From the NCBI GenBank assembly GCA_003537755.1, contig DPQS01000006.1:2031-10601 (forward strand): DNA of 8,571 nucleotides. Reading direction: 5' to 3'. The notes under the pieces are model-generated. The model was not told the origin of the DNA. It ran no database searches and was given only the letters and a program-made list of their open reading frames with translations. Both the position numbers and the translations under genes were made by a program. This document shows, in pieces, positions 1-5,629 of this stretch. The stretch's first letter is position 1. The number at the start of each line of letters is the position of its first letter. The DNA is from Clostridiales bacterium. GTDB taxonomy: Bacteria > Bacillota > Clostridia > Christensenellales > CAG-314.

Positions 1-354
1 CGTGTAGATTTGTTCGCCTGCCACGGCAATGTCGCCGCCGCCGATACTGAACACCTGCATCTTGTCGCGCACCTTGCCGCCGACGTAACTAACTATGTCC
101 ATTGTATTTGGGTGCACGTACGCGCTTGTCGTGTCAAACACTATTTCAAGCGGTCTGTCGCCAAACACACTTCTGACGGCGACGTCGGTGCCGTGCCCCT
201 TGCCGGTCATTGCAAGCGAGCCGTACAGCGTAACGATGTACTTTTCCGCCCCGTCGTAACGCGACAAAAACAGTTCGCAAGCCTTGGCAGGTCCCATCGT
301 GTGACTGCTGCTGGGTCCAAGCCCCACCTTGTACAATTGTCTTAGCGATTGCAT
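1..354 (-). CDS. sdaA: L-serine dehydratase (L-serine ammonia-lyase), Fe-S dependent, N-terminal part, cut by window edge
   Basis: This enzyme deaminates L-serine to pyruvate and ammonia in the cytoplasm, using a 4Fe-4S cluster rather than PLP. Only the first 118 codons are present; the gene continues beyond position 1. The visible part is the beta-type domain: residues 8-20 read KVGLGPSSSHTMG, the family signature, followed by YGSLAMTGKGHGTD near residues 44-57 and SIGGGDIA near 103-110. The cluster cysteines belong to the missing alpha domain. The ATG at 354 is preceded by GGAGG with good spacing. The gene starts 13 nt after the stop of the hydrolase gene, so the two are probably co-transcribed. 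I cannot tell whether it is a single-chain enzyme (as E. coli SdaA) or the beta half of a split sdaAA/sdaAB pair. Family assignment is secure from the motifs. Confidence 0.9.
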   Translation of the reverse strand, partial: MQSLRQLYKVGLGPSSSHTMGPAKACELFLSRYDGAEKYIVTLYGSLAMTGKGHGTDVAVRSVFGDRPLEIVFDTTSAYVHPNTMDIVSYVGGKVRDKMQVFSIGGGDIAVAGEQIYT

Positions 355-367
355 AACCTCGCCTCCG
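355..367 (-). promoter_or_regulatory. Ribosome binding site and 13-nt junction between hydrolase and serine dehydratase genes
   Basis: Read on the minus strand, the junction after the hydrolase TGA is CGGAGGCGAGGTT and then ATG. GGAGG sits seven bases before the serine dehydratase start. There is no room for a terminator or promoter, which supports co-transcription. Confidence 0.7.
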
Positions 368-1312
368 TCACTCCTTTACCAGATCGATAATTTCGCTCTT
401 AGCCTCGTTGGCATCGGGCATAGGGTACACCACAAACACATGCGGCATATCGGGATAAATTTTGAGCGTGCATTGCAAGCCAAGTTCGTCGGCGCGTTGT
501 TTCAACTTTTTGCAATCGGACAGAAAAATCTCCGCCGTACCAACGTAAACGTACATCGGCGGCATCTTTTTCGGCAAGCCGAACAACGGACTGCACAGAT
601 AGTGACCTACGGGCAAATCCGCGCGGTAACTTGCGCCGAAAGTTTTCAGTTCGGCAACGGACAAAGCCGGGTCTGCCTCCTGATTGTCGTACTCGCCCGT
701 CATGTCCACGTCCAGCCACGGGCTCAGCAAAATCAACTTTTGCGGCAGTTCCACACCCTTTTGGGACAAGTATTCCGTAAGAGCCAGTGCCAATCCGCCG
801 CCTGCGCTGTCACCCATGATTATTACGTTTTCCACGCCGAAGCGGTTGCACACTTCCTTGTAAACGCGCGCCATATGCAGCACGGTACGTTCGCACTTGT
901 GTTGCGGAGCACGTCCGTACAACGGCAACACCGCACAAACGCCTGCGCGCCTGGTAAGCACCTGCAAAAACCGCCAATGGAAAATCAGCGGCGGATCGAC
1001 ATACGAGCCACCGTGAAAGTACAGCACGCACTTGCTGCCCTTGCCTATCGAGTAACAGGTTGTACGGGCAATGACCCTTTTTTCGGGGCGAATTGCCAGC
1101 AATACAGAACGCGGCAACTTGTAGCGACGGGCGTTTTGCTTGCGCTTGGCCTCCACCGCTTCCGTGGGGTCGAAGTTTTTCAGGCGCAAATCGCGCGCCG
1201 CCCGTATTAAATTTTCAAATGTCTGACATTGTTTACTTACCACTTGCAGATTTTCCTTTGTTTGTAGTCTTGTGTTTTGCCAATGTATGGCAACGACCAT
1301 GCGCTTTGCCAT
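368..1312 (-). CDS. Alpha/beta hydrolase fold-3 (hormone-sensitive-lipase/acetyl-esterase family)
   Basis: A cytoplasmic serine hydrolase, probably acting on small esters or acylated compounds; the substrate cannot be read from sequence. Numbering from the ATG at 1312 (314 residues), the oxyanion-hole motif HGGSY is at 100-104, the nucleophile elbow GDSAGGG has its serine at 169, an acidic residue in EIFLSD (261-266) is the probable triad acid, and the triad histidine is H291 in MPHVF. Order and spacing match the HSL family (fold-3). There is no signal peptide. The start is uncertain: no good Shine-Dalgarno precedes ATG 1312, a TTG at 1339 would add nine residues, and an ATG at 1300 is also possible. 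The first 80 residues are basic and less typical of the family. It is the first gene of a leftward unit with the serine dehydratase, which needs no obvious esterase. The promoter lies at 1408-1435. Confidence 0.85.
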   Translation of the reverse strand: MAKRMVVAIHWQNTRLQTKENLQVVSKQCQTFENLIRAARDLRLKNFDPTEAVEAKRKQNARRYKLPRSVLLAIRPEKRVIARTTCYSIGKGSKCVLYFHGGSYVDPPLIFHWRFLQVLTRRAGVCAVLPLYGRAPQHKCERTVLHMARVYKEVCNRFGVENVIIMGDSAGGGLALALTEYLSQKGVELPQKLILLSPWLDVDMTGEYDNQEADPALSVAELKTFGASYRADLPVGHYLCSPLFGLPKKMPPMYVYVGTAEIFLSDCKKLKQRADELGLQCTLKIYPDMPHVFVVYPMPDANEAKSEIIDLVKE

Positions 1313-1407
1313 GACCTTTGCCGCACGAATAGTTGTCAACCGTGTTGCATACCGACAATCGACAATCGCAAAGGCATACTCATTGCAGAATACACAAATA
1401 TTTTTCT

Positions 1408-1435
1408 ATTTTATATTGTATCAAAGAAAAGTCAA
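1408..1435 (-). promoter_or_regulatory. Probable sigma-A promoter for the hydrolase/serine dehydratase unit
   Basis: On the minus strand a TTGACT -35 element (1430-1435) is followed by a 16-base spacer and a TAAAAT -10 element (1408-1413) in an AT-rich setting. Transcription would start near 1401, giving a leader of about 60-100 nt depending on the true start codon. The same TTGACT and TAAAAT hexamers occur in the rpmE promoter of this window. Confidence 0.6.
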
Positions 1436-1671
1436 AAATGCAAGAAGCCGACGGGGTATTTGTACGGCGTTTGCGTTTAGTATTCGGTTACGCTTCGCCG
1501 CGCCTTTTACACAAAACGTCGACAACAACCTGCCGCCACGCGTCACACCGCGCCCGGATTACGTTTGCACATTGCTTTTGCCTGCCGCAACATAATGCAG
1601 TTGTTTTCGACAAATAACAACAAACTATTTCGACTAAAATCAACAACATGTACACTTTTGAAAACAAACCG

Positions 1672-1700
1672 TTGAAATACGTCGCTGTTTATGGTACAAT
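1672..1700 (+). promoter_or_regulatory. Sigma-A promoter of the glycosyltransferase gene
   Basis: TTGAAA (1672-1677), a 17-base spacer ending in TGG, and TACAAT (1695-1700) form a near-consensus promoter. Transcription would begin near 1707, leaving a leader of about 80 nt. This also argues against using in-frame start codons upstream of 1789, such as the ATG at 1648, which would lie before the transcription start. Confidence 0.75.
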
Positions 1701-1788
1701 ATCATCAAATACTACTGCGCCGAAAACAGACTGCCACACTTGCAAAAGTGACAGAACGGCAACAAACGACGGCGCACAAGGAGAAAAA

Positions 1789-2970
1789 ATGGCAAAAATC
1801 AAGGTTTTGTTTCCGTTTATCGAAGCAGGCTTCGGTCACATTATGACGGAAAAATCCATCTGCGATTCCTTTGAAAAGAAATACGGAGATCGCGTGGAAG
1901 TCATCCGCAACGACTTTTACAAAAATTCCGGCAGAGCAATGGCGAATTACGAAAAGATGTTTACCAAATCGGTAAAAGACTTCAACAAAAACGTACGCTA
2001 CGGCTACACAGTGACAAATGCGTTGAAGTTTTTCGGCGGTCCGGTCGTGGCAGACTTCCTTATGAAAGTGATAAACCCCATCGCTTACAAAAAATCCATG
2101 GAAAAACTTGCCAATATCGCCCCCGACGTGGTTGTAAGCACTCACTGGGCGACGGTCTACTACGCCGACCACATGCCGACAAAACCGCTCAACGTGCTGT
2201 ACATCCCCGACGTGCATGCCTACGAACTGTTTTGCCTGCCGTGCGACTTCGCCATGGTGTACACGCAAAAAGGCTACGAAGAGGGGCTTGCCGACAACCC
2301 TGCCTACAACCCCGACAACTTCAAACTTGTGCCGTTTGCGATACGCAACGAAGCCTACGAAGTGTCGCGCGACAAACACGAAGTGCGCAAACAACTGGGG
2401 CTAAAGGACAAGTTTACCATTTACATGGTAGAGGGCGCATACGGTATCGGCATGATGGCAGACCTGTGCAAAGCCATCGTCGACCTGGACTGGGACGTCA
2501 ACCTGGTGGCTGTTTGCGGCAAAAACCCCAAACTGGAGGCAAAACTCGGCGCGCTTAAAAGCAAAGGTCACACCGACCTGCACGTGTTCGGCTATCTTAA
2601 AAACCCGCTGCCCTACATCGCCGCCGCCGACCTGTACATGGGTAAAAGCGGCAACGGACTTGCCGAAGCGGCGTTTTACAACGTGCCGATTGTGGTTACG
2701 CACTCGGCAAACGACATCGAGCAACGCATCGCATCGCGCTACGTTGACGAATTGAAAATTGCCACGCGCAAATTCAAGCTGGACGAGGCACTGGATTTTG
2801 TCAAACAGGCAATGAAGGGCGAGGGCGAGTACAAACAACTTGCCGCGGTGAAAGTTGACCCGAATTTGTTCGGTTCGGAAAAGATTGCCGACGAAATTTA
2901 CGCGCAAATCGTCAAACGCTTCGGCGAACAACCGATTTGCGACAAGGCAGACAACAGCGAAAACAACTAA
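1789..2970 (+). CDS. MurG/UgtP-like glycosyltransferase (GT28 / MGDG synthase family), probable glycolipid synthase
   Basis: A GT-B fold enzyme of the group that moves a sugar from UDP-sugar to diacylglycerol (UgtP, MGDG synthase), acting at the inner face of the membrane. With the ATG at 1789 it has 393 residues, a usual length. The N-terminal half has the acceptor-side glycine motif AGFGHI (13-18). The C-terminal half has VCGKN (242-246), the segment GYLKNPLPYIAAADLYMGK (268-286), then SGNGLAEA (287-294), the nucleotide-sugar binding region including the conserved glutamate. The frame is open back to 1648, but AGGAG eight bases before 1789 and the promoter at 1672-1700 fix the start. There is no signal peptide or membrane helix, so membrane contact would be peripheral. 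It is a single-gene unit with its own terminator. The sugar and acceptor are inferred from family only; a role in wall or polysaccharide synthesis is possible. Confidence 0.85.
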   Translation: MAKIKVLFPFIEAGFGHIMTEKSICDSFEKKYGDRVEVIRNDFYKNSGRAMANYEKMFTKSVKDFNKNVRYGYTVTNALKFFGGPVVADFLMKVINPIAYKKSMEKLANIAPDVVVSTHWATVYYADHMPTKPLNVLYIPDVHAYELFCLPCDFAMVYTQKGYEEGLADNPAYNPDNFKLVPFAIRNEAYEVSRDKHEVRKQLGLKDKFTIYMVEGAYGIGMMADLCKAIVDLDWDVNLVAVCGKNPKLEAKLGALKSKGHTDLHVFGYLKNPLPYIAAADLYMGKSGNGLAEAAFYNVPIVVTHSANDIEQRIASRYVDELKIATRKFKLDEALDFVKQAMKGEGEYKQLAAVKVDPNLFGSEKIADEIYAQIVKRFGEQPICDKADNSENN

Positions 2971-2995
2971 CTTGCAGTTTGCACAACGCAAAAGC

Positions 2996-3036
2996 AAAGG
3001 TGAGCACGACTATATGTCGCACTCACCTTTTATTTT
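2996..3036 (+). terminator. Intrinsic terminator of the glycosyltransferase gene
   Basis: AAAGGTGAG (2996-3004) pairs with CTCACCTTT (3022-3030), with an inner CGAC/GTCG stem around a TATAT loop and a small CA/CA internal mismatch. TTTTATTTT follows. It begins 26 nt after the stop codon. Confidence 0.75.
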
Positions 3037-3140
3037 ACAAGAAAAAGAAACCGACGAAGCAATATTAAAAAACAATACTTTGAATGAATGCCACAAAAAA
3101 GACATCTCTGCGGTGGGTTAAATCGGGGTTGCAAGCGGCT

Positions 3141-3195
3141 AAGTAGCGCCTACATCACATACAACAGTCGCTTCGTGATTCACACGAGGCGGCAT
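3141..3195 (-). pseudogene. Decayed fragment of rpmE (bL31), 5' part
   Basis: Positions 3141-3179 match 3406-3444 inside the intact rpmE over 39 bases with only one block of five changes; 24 bases (3156-3179 against 3421-3444) are identical. On the minus strand the fragment reads NHEATVVCDVGAT and then stops with TAG, where intact bL31 reads YHEATVVCACGATF. The second zinc cysteine has been lost. No start codon, ribosome site or downstream part is preserved. The fragment lies beyond the rpmE terminator, about 265 bp away, in the same orientation. A partial tandem duplication that then decayed is the simplest origin; a second bL31 paralogue that eroded is the alternative. Confidence 0.6.
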
Positions 3196-3218
3196 ACACC
3201 ACCTTTGTGGCGCGGCAT

Positions 3219-3252
3219 AAAAAAAGACAGACACCGCTTGATGTCCGTCTTT
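3219..3252 (-). terminator. Intrinsic terminator of rpmE
   Basis: Read on the minus strand, AAAGACGGACA (3252-3242) pairs with TGTCTGTCTTT (3233-3223) through an 11-bp stem with one G-U pair and an 8-base loop. The last three T residues of the arm run into four more, ending at 3219. It starts 11 nt after the rpmE stop. Confidence 0.85.
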
Positions 3253-3262
3253 CCTTTCGGCA

Positions 3263-3469
3263 TTATTGCATGCCGTACTTTTTCTTGAATTTATCTACGC
3301 GTCCGCCTGCGTCTACCAACTTTTGCTTGCCGGTGAAGTAGGGATGGCACTTGTTGCAAATTTCTACTTTGATGATGTCGGTATCTTTAGTCGTACCGGT
3401 CTTGAAAGTAGCGCCACAAGCACATACAACAGTCGCTTCGTGATAATTGGGATGTATACCTTGTTTCAT
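3263..3469 (-). CDS. rpmE: 50S ribosomal protein bL31 (zinc-binding form)
   Basis: A small protein of the large ribosomal subunit that bridges the subunits at the central protuberance. At 68 residues it has the normal length. It opens MKQGIHPNYHEATVVCACG. The zinc ligands expected in the C+ form are present: C16 and C18 in the CxC motif and C38 and C41 in the CNKC motif. HPYFTGKQK and the basic C-terminal tail DKFKKKYG are also family hallmarks. The ATG at 3469 has GAGGT eight bases upstream. It is a single-gene unit with a strong promoter (3520-3548) and terminator (3219-3252). C+ bL31 often doubles as a zinc reserve and may be paired with a zinc-free paralogue elsewhere; none is seen here, and no Zur site is recognisable. 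Confidence 0.97.
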   Translation of the reverse strand: MKQGIHPNYHEATVVCACGATFKTGTTKDTDIIKVEICNKCHPYFTGKQKLVDAGGRVDKFKKKYGMQ

Positions 3470-3519
3470 TGTCGCTTACCTCGCTTTTTATTTGGGATAT
3501 CGCCCATGCGTACTTGATT

Positions 3520-3548
3520 ATTTTACTATCACGCGGCGTTTTAGTCAA
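3520..3548 (-). promoter_or_regulatory. Sigma-A promoter of rpmE
   Basis: On the minus strand TTGACT (3543-3548), a 17-base spacer and TAAAAT (3520-3525) give a strong promoter, with transcription starting near 3513, about 44 nt before the rpmE start. This is the strongest promoter match in the window, fitting a ribosomal protein gene. Confidence 0.8.
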
Positions 3549-3600
3549 GCAAATTGACGTCGTTTGCAAAAATTGTATTTGGAAAATTATGGATGGTATT

Positions 3601-3645
3601 GCGGGGAAAGGAAAACTTTTTGGAAAAAGTTTTTCCTTTCCCCGC
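3601..3645. repeat. Large AT-rich hairpin repeat, copy 1 (complete)
   Basis: The left arm 3601-3621 (GCGGGGAAAGGAAAAC then five T) and right arm 3624-3645 are complementary apart from one extra T, leaving a 2-base GG turn. The stem is therefore about 21 bp. Bases 3603-3626 recur exactly at 8548-8571, so this is a dispersed element and not a unique terminator. It sits upstream of the rpmE promoter and beyond the hydrogenase terminator, where neither gene needs it. A further tract, 3647-3666 (CCCCTTTCCTTTCAAAAACT), looks like an additional part of the element. Confidence 0.8.
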
Positions 3646-3773
3646 ACCCCTTTCCTTTCAAAAACTTCGGGTAGATATGCGTTGCATGGGTATCAAACAG
3701 TGATTGGCTGTTCAATGTCGGTTTCAAAGTCGTAATTTATTGAACTATTTTTATTGCAGCCATGCAACCTATC

Positions 3774-3807
3774 ATTAAAAGCGTTCCACAATCGGAACGC
3801 TTTTAAT
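3774..3807 (-). terminator. Intrinsic terminator after the group B hydrogenase gene
   Basis: ATTAAAAGCGTTCC (3774-3787) and GGAACGCTTTTAAT (3794-3807) form a perfect 14-bp stem with a 6-base loop, about 50 nt after the hydrogenase stop. The arm itself ends in TTTTAAT on both strands, so it could act in both directions. It closes the hydrogenase module. Confidence 0.8.
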
Positions 3808-3858
3808 AGACGATATTGCCAAGTGTTGCAATTGAATTGGTAATTTCTATTGTTGCAA

Positions 3859-5280
3859 TTACTTCAGCACCGACACCGCGTCGGCAATGGTCTTTTCAAG
3901 GGCTTCGCGACCGTACTTGTCAACTTCCAGTTTGTTCTTTTCGCCGTGAGTCAGGCAGCCTGCGCCGCCAATACACCCGCCGATGCACGCCATACCTTCG
4001 ATAAAGTTGGCGTCAAGTCTGTTTTTGGACTTTTGCAGAAGCGCAAGTTTGCACGCTTCGATTCCGTCGCACGAGCAGGGCTTTACAATGAAGTCCAGAC
4101 CTTGTTCCTTCAAGCCTTCCGCAACGGCATCGCTAAGACCGCCGCAACGAGCGAATATACGCCCGAAGTAACTTGCGTTGTCCAGTACGCCTTCGCCAAG
4201 GGTGGTGATGTCGATGTCCTTGCTGTCAAACAGAGCCTGCAATTCTTCAAACGTGATTGCCGCGTCAACCCACGGTTTGACTTCTTCCAGCTGCACTTCC
4301 ATTTTCTTTGCCGTGCAAGGTCCGATAAACACCACTTTGCAGGGTGCTTCGTGTTCCTTGATGTAGCGCGAAATTGCCGTCATGGGCGACGGGTTGTGCG
4401 ATACAAAGGGCACAAGGTCGGGGAAGTTTTTGTGAATGTAGTCTACAAACGCGGGGCAGCAACTGCTTGTAAGGAAGCCCTTTTCGGCAAGTTCCTTGCT
4501 CTCCGCCTGCGCCACCATGTCTGCGCCGAGAGCCGCCTCGACAACCGTGTGGAAACCCAGTTCCTTAAGTCCCGTGATTACCTGACCGAGTTTGGCATAG
4601 GTAAATTGGCTGGAAATGCTGGGCGCGACAACGGCAAACACCTTGTACTTGGTGTTGTTTTCGCTCTTTTTGATCATGTCAATCACGTTGAGAATAAATG
4701 ACTTGTCCGTGATTGCGCCGAACGGACACTGATACACGCATGCGCCGCAACTGATACACTTTTTGTTGTCGATTGTGGCTTGCTTTTCATCGCCCATGCT
4801 GATTGCCTTAACTTTGCACGCCGTTTCGCAGGGACGCTTGTAGTTGTGGATTGCGCTGTACGGACAAACCTTGCTGCATGCGCCGCATTCCTTGCACTTG
4901 GTTTTGTCGATGTGGGCAACGTGATTCTGGTCAAAAGTGATTGCGCCGAATTTGCACACGTCCTCGCAACGGTGAGCAAGACAGCCGCGGCAGGCGTTGG
5001 TCACTTCGTAGCCACCCATCGGGCATTCGTCGCAGGCAATGTCAATGACTTCGATTACATTGGGGTTGGTTTTGTCACCGCCCATTGCTATTTTTACACG
5101 TTCAGCAAGAATAGCACGTTCCTTGTAAACGCAACAACGCATTGTGGGTACTTTGCCCGGGACAATGCGCTTAGGGATGTCTATTGCCGTTTCGGCAAGG
5201 CGATCCGCCCACGCTTCACGAGCGACTTCACGCAAAACTTTGTACTTCAGATGTTGAACTTTTGTATCGAATTTTCTCAT
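3859..5280 (-). CDS. Monomeric [FeFe] hydrogenase, group B type
   Basis: A cytoplasmic ferredoxin-linked iron-iron hydrogenase homologue of 473 residues. The N-terminal RCCVYKERAI (48-57) and a cysteine-rich stretch (C83, C86, C97, C100, C105, C109) are features of the group B family. Two 4Fe-4S motifs follow: C129, C132, C135, C139 and C175, C178, C181, C185, with extra cysteines at 151 and 155. The H-cluster domain carries TSSCCPAF (271-278; C274 the presumed proton shuttle, C275 a ligand), GPCTAKK (320-326) and EGMACIGGCIGG (428-439). Group B enzymes are little characterised; they are thought to couple H2 formation or uptake to ferredoxin, but direction here is unknown. The ATG at 5280 has AAAGGAAG upstream. 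The sensory hydrogenase and phosphatase precede it on the same strand. A 349-nt spacer may hold its own promoter. The active site needs maturases HydE, HydF and HydG, which are not in the window. Confidence 0.92.
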   Translation of the reverse strand: MRKFDTKVQHLKYKVLREVAREAWADRLAETAIDIPKRIVPGKVPTMRCCVYKERAILAERVKIAMGGDKTNPNVIEVIDIACDECPMGGYEVTNACRGCLAHRCEDVCKFGAITFDQNHVAHIDKTKCKECGACSKVCPYSAIHNYKRPCETACKVKAISMGDEKQATIDNKKCISCGACVYQCPFGAITDKSFILNVIDMIKKSENNTKYKVFAVVAPSISSQFTYAKLGQVITGLKELGFHTVVEAALGADMVAQAESKELAEKGFLTSSCCPAFVDYIHKNFPDLVPFVSHNPSPMTAISRYIKEHEAPCKVVFIGPCTAKKMEVQLEEVKPWVDAAITFEELQALFDSKDIDITTLGEGVLDNASYFGRIFARCGGLSDAVAEGLKEQGLDFIVKPCSCDGIEACKLALLQKSKNRLDANFIEGMACIGGCIGGAGCLTHGEKNKLEVDKYGREALEKTIADAVSVLK

Positions 5281-5331
5281 TGTAACTTCCTTTATCTGAG
5301 AGATTTAGTATTTATTTTGTAACGATTTTTC

Positions 5332-5343
5332 GCATACGTATGC
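5332..5343. promoter_or_regulatory. Perfect 12-bp palindrome upstream of the group B hydrogenase
   Basis: GCATACGTATGC is a perfect palindrome flanked by T/A-rich runs, 51 nt before the hydrogenase ATG. Its place in the leader or promoter zone is consistent with binding by a dimeric regulator. It does not match the Rex or Fur consensus known to me. The regulatory role is inference. Confidence 0.35.
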
Positions 5344-5570
5344 ATTTTTTAGCGACAATTTCACTGTATAACCAAGGTTCGACCGCTGACGCCTTTTCGC
5401 ATCTTTTCGAATTCGAGATTTGCTTAGCCGTCACAGATTGGTGCAGATAAGCGCAACTGGCGATTGAGTTCCGTGATTTTTCCGAGAGCGACGGCGAAGA
5501 GTGGTACAGATTGGGACAACAGGTCGGCACGCCGCGACGGGAGTTTACTAAGCGTAAATGACCGAGCGGC

Positions 5571-5601
5571 TGGCGGCACGTAGTTCCAAGATGTGCCGCT
5601 A
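5571..5601 (-). other. Hairpin just downstream of the phosphatase gene
   Basis: TGGCGGCAC (5571-5579) pairs with GTGCCGCTA (5593-5601) with one G-U pair around a 13-base loop. It begins 28 nt after the phosphatase stop. There is no T-tract, so it may stabilise the mRNA 3' end or weakly attenuate read-through into the hydrogenase gene. Confidence 0.35.
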
Positions 5602-5629
5602 TGCGCCGTCACCGCGCGTGTGGTCGGAA

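Larger units (their letters stand above)
1313..1788. other. Divergent intergenic region without a recognised gene
   Basis: This stretch separates the leftward hydrolase unit from the rightward glycosyltransferase. Apart from the two promoters it holds no convincing gene; open frames of 60-107 codons here overlap one another in different frames and resemble no protein I know. The part from about 1440 to 1600 is rich in CG dinucleotides and lacks recognisable structure. A short tandem CGACAAT repeat lies at about 1353-1366, in the leader of the hydrolase transcript. I see no riboswitch or T-box consensus. Confidence 0.5.
2971..3262. other. Intergenic region between convergent genes
   Basis: It lies between the rightward glycosyltransferase and the leftward rpmE gene and holds both terminators and a decayed rpmE fragment (listed separately). 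A 35-codon frame at 3014-3121 begins inside the loop of the first terminator and is probably chance. Nothing else is recognisable. Confidence 0.5.
3470..3858. other. Intergenic region between group B hydrogenase and rpmE
   Basis: It holds the rpmE promoter, a large hairpin repeat (3601-3645) and the hydrogenase terminator (3774-3807). The part from 3661 to 3773 has no gene; a 9-bp inverted pair, GTTGCATGG at 3681 and CCATGCAAC at 3760, is its only visible structure. The 10-mer TGTTGCAATT occurs twice (3824-3833 and 3851-3860), the second copy overlapping the hydrogenase stop codon. Confidence 0.5.
5281..5629. other. Long spacer between phosphatase and group B hydrogenase, no gene recognised
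   Basis: The 349 bases split into an AT-rich part next to the hydrogenase start (5281-5360) and a GC-rich part (about 5390-5629). The AT-rich part has the ribosome site and a 12-bp palindrome. The GC-rich part has a 9-bp stem (5571-5579 with 5593-5601, one G-U pair) just after the phosphatase stop but no T-run, so it is a weak terminator candidate. Minus-strand frames of 62 and 72 codons and plus-strand fragments such as EFRDFSESDGEEWYRLGQQ, interrupted by stops, are not recognisable proteins. The stretch could be a decayed gene, a dispersed repeat or a structured leader RNA. Confidence 0.45.

Noticed and set aside
1313..1339. TTG start adding nine residues to the hydrolase
   Set aside because: It is a rare start codon without a ribosome site. 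It is kept as a possibility, since ATG 1312 has no good site either.
1353..1366. CGACAAT tandem pair as a regulatory iteron
   Set aside because: Two 7-base units are too few to separate from chance.
1648..1788. 47-codon N-terminal extension of the glycosyltransferase
   Set aside because: A strong promoter lies within it, AGGAG precedes ATG 1789, and the family starts directly with the MAKIKVLFPF strand.
3681..3768. 9-bp inverted pair GTTGCATGG / CCATGCAAC as a possible small RNA or attachment site
   Set aside because: The arms are short, 70 bases apart, with no promoter or terminator fitting a small RNA.
3850..5322. Plus-strand open frames of 283 and 180 codons opposite the group B hydrogenase
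   Set aside because: These are antisense shadows; all H-cluster and ferredoxin motifs are in the minus frame.
5312..5612. Minus-strand frames of 62 and 72 codons in the hydrogenase spacer
   Set aside because: They overlap each other in different frames, have no ribosome sites and no recognisable family; they are treated as part of an unexplained spacer.
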